DNA of 64,000 bases from NCBI GenBank assembly GCA_027624955.1, contig JAQBTG010000010.1:1-64000 (forward strand), read 5' to 3'. The stretch comes from Pseudomonadota bacterium. GTDB lineage: Bacteria > Pseudomonadota > Alphaproteobacteria > UBA828. Shown here in pieces: positions 33,435-44,461 of this stretch. Below the pieces are notes generated by a model. It was not told the origin of the DNA. It did not search any database and saw nothing but the letters and a program-made list of their open reading frames with translations. Position 1 is the stretch's first letter. Each line of letters starts with the position of its first letter. The position numbers and the translations under genes are program-made.

Positions 33435-34235
33435 ATGAGTAAGAATATAGGAGCATTGTTGGATGTCATGACCCGACTCCGAGACCCTGATTCAGGCTGC
33501 CCCTGGGATATCGAACAAGATTTCAAATCCATTGCCCCTTACACGATCGAAGAAGCCTATGAGGTCGAACAAGCGATCCAGGATTCCGACATGGACGCGC
33601 TGCGCGATGAATTGGGCGACCTCCTCCTGCAAGTGGTCTATCACGCTGAAATGGCCCGCGAAGCCGGCGCATTCAATTTCGACGATGTTGCCGCAGGCAT
33701 CTCCAACAAAATGATCCGCAGGCACCCGCATGTGTTCGCCGATACAAAAATCAACGACGCAAATCACCAAAGCCTGGCCTGGGAAACACTAAAGGCCAAT
33801 GAGCGCTCGGTGCAGGCGGAAGGAAAAAATACAGCAGCGAGTGCACTTGACGGCGTCGCCTTGGCCCTCCCCGCCCTGATGCGCGCGGAAAAATTACAAA
33901 AGCGCGCCGCACGCCTGGGATTTGATTGGCAGGAAACCGCGCCGGTCATTGAAAAAATTGCTGAAGAGCTGGCCGAAGTCGAGGAAGCCAGATCCGAGGG
34001 CGGAAACAATGAGAAACTCAATCTCGAATGCGGCGACCTGCTATTCGCCTGTGTAAACCTTGTGCGGCACATGGGAATCGATGCCGAATATGCGTTGAGA
34101 CAGGCAAACGCGAAATTCGAAAAACGTTTCCGCCGCCTTGAAGCGTTGGCAGCGGCCGACAATCAAAAGCCTGAGAAAATGTCGTTGGAAGAACTCGAAC
34201 GAATTTGGCAACGGGCCAAGAAGGAAGAGAACTAA
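33435..34235 (+). CDS. mazG: Nucleoside triphosphate pyrophosphohydrolase MazG
   Basis: The 266-residue protein has two MazG domains. The first has E-E-x2-E at 39-43 and E-x2-D at 59-62, which bind magnesium; the second repeat is near 150-230 (EKIAEELAEVEEARSEG). It hydrolyses dNTPs/NTPs to monophosphates and so limits misincorporation or lowers ppGpp. The ATG follows AGGA. The 133 bases upstream are AT-rich, with a TATATT at 33407-33412 that could be a -10 element. In related genomes mazG usually lies next to hflX; here groESL is between them. Confidence 0.94.
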   Translation: MSKNIGALLDVMTRLRDPDSGCPWDIEQDFKSIAPYTIEEAYEVEQAIQDSDMDALRDELGDLLLQVVYHAEMAREAGAFNFDDVAAGISNKMIRRHPHVFADTKINDANHQSLAWETLKANERSVQAEGKNTAASALDGVALALPALMRAEKLQKRAARLGFDWQETAPVIEKIAEELAEVEEARSEGGNNEKLNLECGDLLFACVNLVRHMGIDAEYALRQANAKFEKRFRRLEALAAADNQKPEKMSLEELERIWQRAKKEEN

Positions 34236-34290
34236 TCCCTTCCCCTCCCCGCTGCGCAATATTCAGGACGCTGCCCTGGTAAAAGGAAAA

Positions 34291-34318
34291 AGGACCGGCA
34301 TCAAACGATGCCGGTCCT
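34291..34318 (-). terminator. Intrinsic terminator of groES-groEL
   Basis: A perfect 12-bp stem, AGGACCGGCATC with GATGCCGGTCCT, encloses a four-base loop. Read on the minus strand it is followed by TTTTTCCTTTT, a strong rho-independent terminator 37 bases past the groEL stop codon. It may also stop transcription from the convergent mazG. Confidence 0.9.
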
Positions 34319-34354
34319 AAATTCGAAATATGCCAAGCCAAGTATTGGCGGGCC

Positions 34355-36052
<1,698 letters not shown>

Positions 36053-36067
36053 AGTGTTACGCCTGCT

Positions 36068-36355
36068 TTACTTGATGATTCCCATGATGTCGGATTCCTT
36101 CATGATGAGAAGTTCTTCACCATCAAGTTTGACTTCGGTGCCACCGAACTTGCCGAATAATACGCGGTCACCTTTTGATACGTCCAAAGAATGAATTTTT
36201 CCATCTTCGTCCCGTGCACCGGGCCCGACCGCGAGAATTTCGCCTTCTACGGGCTTTTCCTTAGCAGAATCAGGAATAATGATTCCGCCCATTGTTTTCT
36301 CATCCACAACGATACGGCGAACCAAGACACGATCTTGTAACGGTCTGATATTCAT
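36068..36355 (-). CDS. groES: Co-chaperonin GroES
   Basis: The 95-residue cap protein has the mobile loop around 17-34 ([16 protein letters not shown]), which grips GroEL, and the standard ending [15 protein letters not shown]. It forms the heptameric lid over the folding chamber. The mobile-loop methionine in place of the usual alanine before GGIII is uncommon. It precedes groEL and follows a promoter with CIRCE. Confidence 0.96.
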   Translation of the reverse strand: MNIRPLQDRVLVRRIVVDEKTMGGIIIPDSAKEKPVEGEILAVGPGARDEDGKIHSLDVSKGDRVLFGKFGGTEVKLDGEELLIMKESDIMGIIK

Positions 36356-36427
36356 GGTGTATCTCCCACCAAATTCTGCGAGGCGAGAGCCTCTGATTCA
36401 AATTGCGCTAATCTCTCGGCGCGGTTA

Positions 36428-36454
36428 TTAGCACTCCGCGCCGATGAGTGCTAG
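36428..36454 (-). promoter_or_regulatory. CIRCE operator (HrcA binding site)
   Basis: TTAGCACTC at 36428-36436 and GAGTGCTAG at 36446-36454 are separated by nine bases, a one-mismatch match to the consensus TTAGCACTC-N9-GAGTGCTAA. It sits just downstream of the groES promoter, so the HrcA repressor would block transcription until heat stress. Confidence 0.95.
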
Positions 36455-36456
36455 GC

Positions 36457-36488
36457 GTTATATACGGACGCAGGCCTCGCCCTGTCAA
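36457..36488 (-). promoter_or_regulatory. groES-groEL sigma-70 promoter
   Basis: On the minus strand the -35 TTGACA (36488-36483) is followed after 18 bases by TATATA (36464-36459; TATAAC overlaps to 36457). Transcription would begin within CIRCE. No sigma-32-like sequence is obvious. Confidence 0.8.
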
Positions 36489-36540
36489 CCGGATAGCTAA
36501 AACGAAGGCTAAACTCTTGAATTTAAGCCGGGTTTCGGCT

Positions 36541-37833
36541 CTATCGGCCAATTCTTCGGAGCCGACCCAGGCGCTCTACGTCAGCCGGTGTGAGGCTCAC
36601 CCGAAAATGAGCGTGCAAATCATCGTCTGACCTGTTCAGGACTTCGCCATGGCGGTAGAGCCAAGCAATTGTCGCGCCGTCCGTCAGATTAATCTTGGGC
36701 GTCACGATCTCTCTGTCAGCCGACAATTCCCGGTCAATCAAGCTCAAGAGGCGCTCCAGCCCTTCGCCCCGGAGCGCGGAGATGGGCACAGATGAACTAC
36801 TCTGCTCGGTTACTGCGGCGAGATGATCGCGCGTAGCCTTGTCGAGCAAATCCGATTTATTGTGAACTTCGACGAGCCCGGCTTTTACGTTCTCTTCGAG
36901 CCCCAATTCCGCAAGAACCGTATGGACATCGCGCCGCTGCTGCGCGGTTTCAGCGTGCGAAATGTCGCGAACGTGAAGAATGAGGTCGGCTTCGCTCACC
37001 TCTTCCAAAGTTGCGCGGAATGCGGCCACCAGATCGTGCGGAAGATCCGAAACGAAGCCAACTGTATCGGACAGAATCACCCGACGTCGCGACGGCAGCG
37101 TCAAACCGCGCATGGTGGGGTCGAGGGTCGCGAACACTTGGTCCTTTACCTCGACTTCCGCACCGGTCAACTGGTTGAACAGGGTAGATTTCCCGGCGTT
37201 GGTATAGCCCACTAGGGCGACCACGGGGTGGGGCACCCTGTGACGCGCCGCGCGGTGAAGTGAGCGCGTCCGCGCGACTTCATTCAATTCACGCTTTAAT
37301 CTGGCGATACGATCGCGAAGTTGGCGTCTATCAGATTCGATCTGTCTCTCGCCCGGACCACCGAGAAAGCCGAACCCGCCGCGTTGGCGCTCCAAATGGG
37401 TCCAAGACCGCACCAGGCGGCTGCGCTGGTAAGAAAGCGCGGCCAGTTCGACTTGTAATTTGCCTTCTCGCGTGCGCGCCCGGGCGCCAAAAATTTCAAG
37501 AATAAGGGCCGTTCGATCGATGACCTTGCAATCCCAAGCGCGCTCCAAATTCCGCTGCTGCACAGGACTGAGTGTGCCATCAACAATGACAATCGCCGCG
37601 TGATTCGCGACAACGATTTCGCCGATTTGCTCAACTTTACCGGAGCCGAACAAGGTCGCCGGGCGGATGCGCGGTATCGGAACGACGGCGCGATACGCGA
37701 TTTCCAGGCCAATAGCGCCGGCCAGACCAACTGCTTCCTCGAGCCTAGCTTCACAATCGCGAGCAGCGGTATTATTATTCGCCGTCGATTGCCCACCATT
37801 ACCAACGTAATTGCGCCGTCTTTTTGGCGGCAC
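36541..37833 (-). CDS. hflX: GTPase HflX
   Basis: The 430-residue ribosome-associated GTPase has an amino-terminal HflX domain and a G domain with G1 GYTNAGKST at 209-217, the DTVGF of G3 and NKSD of G4. It splits stalled or heat-inactivated ribosomes. The listed start is the only canonical one, a GTG at 37833, but the preceding 23 codons in the same frame (to an ATT at 37902, with AGGGA upstream) encode TPVIACVIHPD, matching the first beta strand of HflX proteins; the true start may therefore be a rare ATT. It follows hfq closely, as in many proteobacteria. Confidence 0.92.
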   Translation of the reverse strand: MPPKRRRNYVGNGGQSTANNNTAARDCEARLEEAVGLAGAIGLEIAYRAVVPIPRIRPATLFGSGKVEQIGEIVVANHAAIVIVDGTLSPVQQRNLERAWDCKVIDRTALILEIFGARARTREGKLQVELAALSYQRSRLVRSWTHLERQRGGFGFLGGPGERQIESDRRQLRDRIARLKRELNEVARTRSLHRAARHRVPHPVVALVGYTNAGKSTLFNQLTGAEVEVKDQVFATLDPTMRGLTLPSRRRVILSDTVGFVSDLPHDLVAAFRATLEEVSEADLILHVRDISHAETAQQRRDVHTVLAELGLEENVKAGLVEVHNKSDLLDKATRDHLAAVTEQSSSSVPISALRGEGLERLLSLIDRELSADREIVTPKINLTDGATIAWLYRHGEVLNRSDDDLHAHFRVSLTPADVERLGRLRRIGR

Positions 37834-37913
37834 ATCCGGATGAATGACACAGGCGATAACCGGCGTGGCGATATTTCCTGGGCTCGCAGTGTCAGGGGAA
37901 ATGGGCGGCGTCC

Positions 37914-38174
37914 CTAATCATCCTCTTGCCCATTTTCATCGTCGCCGGAATCAAAGAGCTGAATCGGCTGACCGGGCATCACCGTCGATATGGCGTGCTT
38001 ATACACAAGTTGCGAATGGTTATCGCGTCGCAAGAGCACACAAAAATTATCGAACCAGGTGATCACGCCTTGCAATTTTACACCATTCACCAAAAATATG
38101 GTGACCGGCATTTTGACTTTGCGCACGTGATTTAGAAACACGTCCTGAAGGTTCTGTGATTTGTCACTAGGCAT
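37914..38174 (-). CDS. hfq: RNA chaperone Hfq
   Basis: The 86-residue Sm-like protein has the Sm1 part ([20 protein letters not shown]) and the Sm2 motif YKHAIST typical of Hfq. It forms a hexamer that pairs small RNAs with mRNAs. The acidic carboxy tail ([12 protein letters not shown]) is short, as in many alphaproteobacteria. It lies between the D-amino acid transaminase gene and hflX. Its own promoter should lie in the 276 bases to its right, where no RNA gene is evident. Confidence 0.97.
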   Translation of the reverse strand: MPSDKSQNLQDVFLNHVRKVKMPVTIFLVNGVKLQGVITWFDNFCVLLRRDNHSQLVYKHAISTVMPGQPIQLFDSGDDENGQEDD

Positions 38175-38450
38175 GGCTTATTCCCCCGTTTCTTTTCTGC
38201 TCTTATTGCGGCCCGAACCTTTCTGTCGGACCAAAACAGCTGCCAATTTGACGGCGCGCCGAATTTCCTTGCCGCATTCACTAACTATATGGGTGTTTAC
38301 GCCACAGCGACAAATAATTGGCAGCACCAAGAAGTAACATTTTCCGGAGCGAACCCGCCGTTCGCGACCCTCATTGGCTCCAACACGGCTGCGGAAGCTG
38401 CGTCTGCTGCCATTTTGGGCGGTGCGAAACTAATCTACCGGCCGCAGCAT

Positions 38451-39314
38451 TTATTCGTTTGAGCCGGCGCCTCGGCAATAATCGAGATAAAGAGCGCGCA
38501 GACGGCGAGTGACCGGGCCCGGCGCACCATCGCCGATCACGCTCCCATCGATCCCGATGATTCCGCGAACGAACGATGTCGTACTGCTTAAAAAAGCTTC
38601 CGGAGCCGCCAGCGCTTCGGCCAGAGAAAACGGCCGCTCGATGACCTCCATCCCGTGCTCGCGTGCTAGTTCAAGGATGGTCGCGCGGGTTATTCCACCC
38701 AATATATTGTTATCCAGCTGGCGGGTCACGATATTGCCGTCGCCGTCGACAATCCACGCATTGGTCGAGGAACCCTCGGTCACGAAGCCATCCGCGTCAA
38801 CCAGCCAGGCTTCGTAGGCGCCCTTCTCGCGCGCCTCTTGTTTGGCGAGCACATTGGGCAACAAGGATATCGATTTCACATCGCGGCGTAGCCAACGGAT
38901 ATCTGCGACGCTGACGACTTTAGCACCGGAATCGTCATCTGCGTTGAGCGGCCATTCAACGGCGCGCGCGGTCATCACCAGCGCGGGCTTCACATTTTTG
39001 GGAAACGGATGATCCCGGCGCGAAACGCCGCGCGAGACTTGAATGTAGATTATTCCATCGCGCACGCGGTTACGGCGGAGGGTCTCGCGGCAGACCGCGG
39101 CGAACGGCCGGTCCAGCATCGGCATCGGCATTTGCAGCTCGCCTAGCGAGCGCTTGAGACGCGCAAGGTGGCCGTCCTCATCAATTATCAGGCCTCGGAA
39201 AATGGCGGCTACTTCGTAAACACCGTCGGCAAATTGGTAGCCGCGGTCCTCGACATGGATTTGCGCCTCCGCATGCGCAACATACTGGCCGTTGACATAA
39301 GCTATTCTTGACAT
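38451..39314 (-). CDS. dat: D-amino-acid transaminase, class IV PLP enzyme
   Basis: The 287-residue enzyme shows the class IV fold: Lys147 in DVKSISLLPNVLAKQ forms the PLP Schiff base, and AWLVDADGFVTEGSSTNAWIV carries the conserved glutamate and phosphate-binding serines. It matches D-alanine transaminase, which makes D-glutamate or D-alanine for the cell wall. It starts 15 bases after trkA and precedes hfq on the same strand. A branched-chain or aminodeoxychorismate-lyase role is less likely given the D-AAT-like start AYVNGQYVAHAEAQIHVEDRG (split here only for description). Confidence 0.88.
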   Translation of the reverse strand: MSRIAYVNGQYVAHAEAQIHVEDRGYQFADGVYEVAAIFRGLIIDEDGHLARLKRSLGELQMPMPMLDRPFAAVCRETLRRNRVRDGIIYIQVSRGVSRRDHPFPKNVKPALVMTARAVEWPLNADDDSGAKVVSVADIRWLRRDVKSISLLPNVLAKQEAREKGAYEAWLVDADGFVTEGSSTNAWIVDGDGNIVTRQLDNNILGGITRATILELAREHGMEVIERPFSLAEALAAPEAFLSSTTSFVRGIIGIDGSVIGDGAPGPVTRRLRALYLDYCRGAGSNE

Positions 39315-39329
39315 CCGCGTTTCATATCC

Positions 39330-40706
39330 TCAAAAGAATTCGAGACTGACAGCAAACAATTTTTCGAGTTTTCGCACCGCCGAAGCAGCGGCGAATACCA
39401 CGACCCGATCATGCGCGGCGATGACCGTGTCGCCGCGCGGAATGATGACCTCGCCGCCGCGCAGAATGGCGCCGATCAGAATGCCATTCGGCAGCTTGAT
39501 TTCATTGAGAGGTTTACCGACAAGGGGCGAAGTTTCCAGCGCTTCGGCTTCAACGATCTCCGCTAATCCATCGCGGATCGATTGAATGCCCAATATTCGC
39601 CCGCGGCGAATTCTTTGCAGAATAGTGGATATTGTCGACTCACGCGGGCTGACCGCGACATCCACTCCAAGCGTGCCCATGAGGGGCGAATAATTCGAAC
39701 TGTTGACCAGAGTAATGGCGCGCTGGCAACCGGCCCTTTTCGCAAGAAGCGACGCCAGGATGTTCACTTCGTCATCATTCGACACAGCAATGACGGCTTC
39801 GGCCATGGCAATATTCACTTCCCCCAGAATATCGCTGTCCAAGGCATCACCATGTATGACGGTGGTGCCGGAAAGATTTTCCGCCAAATATTGCGCGCGC
39901 TTGGCGTTCACTTCGATGATCTTAAGATTCAGTTCGGGATGCGCTTCTTCCAAATCGCGCGCCAGAAAAAGGCCGATGTTTCCGCCGCCGACAATGACCA
40001 TGCGGCGCGCCTTCTTTTCCTCATGCCCGAATACCGCCATCGAACGGTCTACATGCTCGGTGTCGGCAACGAAATACACTTCGTCACTGACCAACATTTG
40101 GTCGTCGCCGCGTGGGACGATCAATTTATCTCCGCGCATGATTGCAAGAACGACAATATTAAGGTCTGGAAAAATTTCGGTCAGCTGCCTGAGCGGCGTA
40201 TTGACGATCGGACAGCCATCCTGGCACCGCACCGCAATAACGCGAAGTCGGCCATCGCCGAAAGGCAACATATCGAGAGCGCCTGGCACCTCAAGGCGCC
40301 GTTCAATCGCGTGCGCCACTTCGATTTCAGGCGAAATGATCAGATCAATTGGCAAATGATCGGGGCTGTAGAGATCTGCCCATGCTGGCAACAGGTAACT
40401 CTGATGACGAATTCGCGCGATCTTTTCCGGTACGCCAAATATGGAATGCGCGACTTGGCACGCGACCATATTGACCTCGTCGGAATAGGTCACAGCGATT
40501 ACCATATCAGCATTTTTTGCGCCCGCCTCATCCAGCACGTCGGGCAGCGAAGCGCCGCCGACGAGGCAGCGGACCTCAGCGCTCTCAGAGAGCTTTTGCA
40601 AGATCACCGGATCACTGTCGATCACTGTGACATCATTGGCTTCACCCGCAAGCTGACGCGCAATGCTTGAGCCGACCTGCCCGGCGCCACAAACGATTAC
40701 CCTCAC
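39330..40706 (-). CDS. trkA: Trk potassium uptake regulator TrkA
   Basis: The 458-residue cytoplasmic protein begins at a GTG and contains two RCK-N/RCK-C units. The first NAD-binding loop is CGAGQVGSSIA near the start, and the second is VGGGNIGLFLARDLEE at about 230. It gates the TrkH/TrkG potassium channel in response to NAD(H) and ATP; no trkH is in the window. It follows ntrX by 19 bases, which is the standard ntrYX-trkA order in this class. Confidence 0.95.
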   Translation of the reverse strand: MRVIVCGAGQVGSSIARQLAGEANDVTVIDSDPVILQKLSESAEVRCLVGGASLPDVLDEAGAKNADMVIAVTYSDEVNMVACQVAHSIFGVPEKIARIRHQSYLLPAWADLYSPDHLPIDLIISPEIEVAHAIERRLEVPGALDMLPFGDGRLRVIAVRCQDGCPIVNTPLRQLTEIFPDLNIVVLAIMRGDKLIVPRGDDQMLVSDEVYFVADTEHVDRSMAVFGHEEKKARRMVIVGGGNIGLFLARDLEEAHPELNLKIIEVNAKRAQYLAENLSGTTVIHGDALDSDILGEVNIAMAEAVIAVSNDDEVNILASLLAKRAGCQRAITLVNSSNYSPLMGTLGVDVAVSPRESTISTILQRIRRGRILGIQSIRDGLAEIVEAEALETSPLVGKPLNEIKLPNGILIGAILRGGEVIIPRGDTVIAAHDRVVVFAAASAVRKLEKLFAVSLEFF

Positions 40707-40725
40707 CGCACGATGCCCCGTTTGG

Positions 40726-42159
40726 TCATGATCGATCTAATTCCTCGCCGACACCCGCTCTGTCGCGCGACCGGTCCGAATCAGTCAAATTTAAACCTTT
40801 TAATTTGCGGTGAAGCGCCGACCTCTCCATCCCGACAAACTGCGCAGTACGCGATATATTGCCGCCAAAGCGGCTGAGTTGCATCGCCAGATATTCCCGC
40901 TCGAAGACTTCTCGCGCCTCCCTTAGGGACAGGGCCATGATTTCGCCAGTCCATTGATTGCTCGTCATTTCAGTTGCCGCAGCGCCGAGTTCTGGCGGTA
41001 GCATCACCGCTGTGACAACGTCCTTAGACGTGCCGGGCGACATAATCAACAGCCACTCGATGACATTTCGTAATTGACGCACATTGCCGGGCCAATCGCA
41101 GGATTGCAGAACAGCCATGGCTTCCGCTGCAATTTCTCGCGGCGGCAGACCGGAGGATTCAGCGGCGCGCTGCATGAAGTGACGCGCCAATTCGGGTATG
41201 TCATCGCGACGATCACGCAACGCCGGAATCGCAATCGGAACCACATTCAAACGGTAGAAGAGATCCTCGCGAAAACGCTTGGCCTTTATTTCCTCGGCAA
41301 GATTCCTGTTGCTTGCCGCGATCACGCGCACATCCACCTCAACGCGGGTGCTACCGCCCACACGTTCAAACATCTGCTCCTGAACCACGCGCACCATTTT
41401 GCCCTGAGTTTCCAGCGGCATGTCAGCAACTTCATCAAAAAATAATGTGCCACCATGTGCCCGTTCAAATGTTCCGATCCGCCGCGCGCTATTGGAATCG
41501 GGATACCCCTGTTCGGTGCCAAACAATTCCATCTCGAGGCTGTCAGGCCGCATCATCGCCGAGTTGACGACAACAAACGGCCCGCTCTTGCGATGAGAAT
41601 TTTCGTGGATTAGCCGCGCGATAACTTCTTTTCCGGAACCGGCCGGCCCCGAAATCATGATCCTGCTCCCGGTTGGCGCAATTTTCATGACCGCCGCTTG
41701 CAGGCTGGTAACGGCGGATGATTCCCCAATTAAGTTGGGGGGCGGCCCGACGCGCAGTTTGAGCTCGGTATTCTCGCGCCGCAACTCCGCCGCTTCCAGC
41801 GCGCGGGTAACTTGCAGCAATAGCCGATCCGATTTGAACGGTTTCTCAAGAAAATCATAGGCGCCCAATTTTATTGCCGCGACGGCGGTCTCAATATTGC
41901 CGTGTCCGCTAATCATGATAACCGGGAGCTCCGGATGTTTGCGGCTCAACAGCTTGAGCAACTCCATCCCGTCCAGGTCGCTGCCTCGCAACCAGATGTC
42001 CAAAATCACCAGAGCCGGCGGCGGACTGGCCTCAAGCATTGCCAGTGCTGCCGCACTATCCCCCGCCACACGTGGATGATAACCCTCATCTTCCAGGATG
42101 CCCGCGACCAACAAGCGGATATCTTTTTCGTCATCAACGATGAGGATGTCGTGCGACAT
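40726..42159 (-). CDS. ntrX: NtrX response regulator
   Basis: From the ATG at 42159 (MSHDILIVDDEKD) the protein has 477 residues: a receiver domain with phospho-acceptor Asp54, an AAA+ domain with Walker A GPAGSGKE, and a Fis-type helix-turn-helix (GNISRTAQFVGMERSALHRKLKGL). The GAFTGA loop needed to contact sigma-54 is absent: ELFGTEQGYPDSNSARRIGTF stands there. This is a known trait of NtrX in alphaproteobacteria, which often acts with sigma-70. Its partner kinase is NtrY directly upstream. Confidence 0.94.
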   Translation of the reverse strand: MSHDILIVDDEKDIRLLVAGILEDEGYHPRVAGDSAAALAMLEASPPPALVILDIWLRGSDLDGMELLKLLSRKHPELPVIMISGHGNIETAVAAIKLGAYDFLEKPFKSDRLLLQVTRALEAAELRRENTELKLRVGPPPNLIGESSAVTSLQAAVMKIAPTGSRIMISGPAGSGKEVIARLIHENSHRKSGPFVVVNSAMMRPDSLEMELFGTEQGYPDSNSARRIGTFERAHGGTLFFDEVADMPLETQGKMVRVVQEQMFERVGGSTRVEVDVRVIAASNRNLAEEIKAKRFREDLFYRLNVVPIAIPALRDRRDDIPELARHFMQRAAESSGLPPREIAAEAMAVLQSCDWPGNVRQLRNVIEWLLIMSPGTSKDVVTAVMLPPELGAAATEMTSNQWTGEIMALSLREAREVFEREYLAMQLSRFGGNISRTAQFVGMERSALHRKLKGLNLTDSDRSRDRAGVGEELDRS

Positions 42160-42163
42160 TTCT

Positions 42164-44461
42164 CTATGCCCCGGCATCTATTTTCTTGGCACCATCATGG
42201 AACTCGTCAAGCTTGGCGGGGGGGAACCTCAGCACCGCGAGTGCGCCGCCGCCGAAGCGGTCGGACAGAATAAACTCGCCGAAGTGATCCTCCATGATCT
42301 TGCTGACGATTGCCAAACCAAGACCCGTGCCGCGCGCGCGCGTCGTCACATAGGGTTCCGTGAGGCGGTCGCGATTCTCCATCGGCAAACCCGGTCCGTT
42401 GTCTTCAATTTCGATGACATTCTCACCATTTTCTCCGCGCACCTTGATGATAATTTTTCCTTTTTCGTCCACGCCAGCCGGGTATTCTTCACGACCTTCA
42501 ATCGCTTCGGCGGCATTTTGAAGCAAGTTGGTCAAGCATTGGCCAAGTTGGCGAGAATCGCAGTCCATAGTCACCGGCCCGTTCGGCAGATCCAGCACAA
42601 ATTCTATGTCCGGATGGGCGACACGCTGAAGTAAGACCGCACGCTGGACAATTTGTTCTAAGTTTTCCGGCCGCATCACTGGGGTTGGCATGCGCGCGAA
42701 CGCTGAGAATTCATCGACCATCTGGCGAATATCACCTACCTGACGGACGATGGTATCCGTACAGGCTGAGAAAACTTCGGGCTCGGATGAAATTTCGTGC
42801 AAATATTTTCTTTTGAGACGCTCAGCCGATAACTGAATGGGCGTTAGGGGGTTTTTGATTTCATGGGCAATGCGCCGGGCCACATCGGCCCAAGCCGCGG
42901 TCCGCTGCGCCGCGACCAGCGTCGTGATGTCATCGAACGTGACAACATAGCCAACAATATTCCCTTCCACTTGTTCCGCCACAATACGTACGAGGAGCGT
43001 TCGTTTTCGTCCACCGCGGGCAAGTTCAATCTGCTCCTCGATCAACCGGTCGGGGCGGGCTTGTGCTTCCTCTATGAGATGTATCATTTCGGGTACTATT
43101 TCTTCGACTGATCGTCCGATCAAAACGTCAGCACTTGATTCGAGGAGATTTAGTGCTGAGCGGTTGGGAAGGGTAACCAGCCCGTCCGCGTCCAGACCGA
43201 TAACACCGGCCGACACGCCGCCCAATACCGCCTCAGTAAACTGACGCCGCTCGTCCAATTGCCTATTCGCCTCAACAAGTTCCTCGCGCTGCTCGGCAAG
43301 CTGCCCGGTCATGCGATTAAAGGCTCTACTGAGGCTGCCGATTTCATCGCCATCGTCACCCTCTTCAACGCGCGCGGACAAATCACCCGCCCGCACCCTT
43401 TCGGCCGCCGATATCAAACCGCTTATGGGCCGCACAAGCTGATTCGAAAATGCTAATCCGACCCAAATCGAAGCGAGCAGGACCAGGAGCGCAACCACCA
43501 CAAAAATCAAAACGAAAGTAATCTGAAACCCTGATTGTCGGCGCTCCAACTGCTTGTACTGGCCGACGGCGCCTTGGACACGCTGCACATGATTCAACAC
43601 GCTGCTTTCGATATACCGGCCGACATAGAGGTAGGCATCGACGAAAGCGACAAGCCGGACCAGCGCGCGAACCCGCTCATCCGGCTCGCTCGTCAAAACA
43701 ACAACTTCACCGGCCGCGGCGCGGAGCATTAGGGGCTCCGGAATGCGGTCCAATTCCAGCGCGAAACTGAGCCCGCTACGGGCCAGGATGCGGCCATTGC
43801 GGGTGAGCACCACCGCGTCAGAAAGCGAGCGCAGTTCGGCCAACCGGTTGACCAATTGGCTAAGACGGCCCGGATTTTGAACGAGAAACGGCGCTTGGCT
43901 GTTGAGATCATTGGCCATTGCAAGGGCATGTCCCTGTATGGCTTCCTGATGCTCGTGCATATAAGATTCGGCAACGACAAGCGATTGATCTAACGCAGTC
44001 GAAACCTGCCGCGAAAACCACGCCTGCAGACCAAAATTTAGAAACAGTGCGGAAAATACCGCCACGACGATGGCCGGTGTTACAGAAACCAGACTGAACA
44101 AGCCGACCAAGCGCGTGTGCAGTTTGGAGCCAGCAGAGCCACGCCTGCGCTCAAGCCACAGCCGCACTAGCCGCACCGCGACTATCGCGCCCAATATGAG
44201 AAGCAACACCAGATCTATGTTGAGCAATATCAAGACATTTCGGGGGTCGGAGCCAAACGGTGCGGATCCGGACATTGCGCCGTAGGTGGCGATGCCGGAG
44301 GCGATGGCCGCGGCCGCCACGGCAATGGCGAGCTTGCGTGGCAAGCCGACTGCGCGCGACCAGTGGCCAAACCACTCACGCAGCCGAGCCGGGCCAGCAG
44401 CCGGCACTGGCCGCGATGGCAGTGGCGGCGGCTGCACCTGCTGGCTATTCAATTCCGTCAA
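42164..44461 (-). CDS. ntrY: NtrY membrane sensor histidine kinase
   Basis: The 765-residue kinase has three or four transmembrane segments in the first 150 residues, an extracytoplasmic region, another membrane segment near 315-335, a HAMP domain, a PAS domain and a HisKA/HATPase core. The phospho-acceptor is His533 in [21 protein letters not shown], and the ATP lid has [13 protein letters not shown]. It senses an extracellular nitrogen or redox signal and phosphorylates NtrX. The start overlaps the end of ntrC by 17 bases. Confidence 0.95.
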   Translation of the reverse strand: MTELNSQQVQPPPLPSRPVPAAGPARLREWFGHWSRAVGLPRKLAIAVAAAAIASGIATYGAMSGSAPFGSDPRNVLILLNIDLVLLLILGAIVAVRLVRLWLERRRGSAGSKLHTRLVGLFSLVSVTPAIVVAVFSALFLNFGLQAWFSRQVSTALDQSLVVAESYMHEHQEAIQGHALAMANDLNSQAPFLVQNPGRLSQLVNRLAELRSLSDAVVLTRNGRILARSGLSFALELDRIPEPLMLRAAAGEVVVLTSEPDERVRALVRLVAFVDAYLYVGRYIESSVLNHVQRVQGAVGQYKQLERRQSGFQITFVLIFVVVALLVLLASIWVGLAFSNQLVRPISGLISAAERVRAGDLSARVEEGDDGDEIGSLSRAFNRMTGQLAEQREELVEANRQLDERRQFTEAVLGGVSAGVIGLDADGLVTLPNRSALNLLESSADVLIGRSVEEIVPEMIHLIEEAQARPDRLIEEQIELARGGRKRTLLVRIVAEQVEGNIVGYVVTFDDITTLVAAQRTAAWADVARRIAHEIKNPLTPIQLSAERLKRKYLHEISSEPEVFSACTDTIVRQVGDIRQMVDEFSAFARMPTPVMRPENLEQIVQRAVLLQRVAHPDIEFVLDLPNGPVTMDCDSRQLGQCLTNLLQNAAEAIEGREEYPAGVDEKGKIIIKVRGENGENVIEIEDNGPGLPMENRDRLTEPYVTTRARGTGLGLAIVSKIMEDHFGEFILSDRFGGGALAVLRFPPAKLDEFHDGAKKIDAGA

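Noticed and set aside
36428-36488. A heat-shock sigma-32 promoter for groES
   Set aside because: A clear TTGACA-18-TATATA promoter plus CIRCE explains control; no sigma-32-like hexamers were found at suitable spacing.
38289-38462. A 57-codon plus-strand frame between hfq and the D-amino acid transaminase, open far upstream of its ATG
   Set aside because: It has no ribosome-binding site, overlaps the transaminase end, occupies the expected hfq promoter region and shows no recognisable family, although its composition is protein-like.
39582-40670. A 362-codon plus-strand frame opposite trkA
   Set aside because: TrkA on the other strand has both RCK domains intact; the plus-strand product is rich in His, Arg and Asp without any motif, as expected for the complement of a GC-rich gene.
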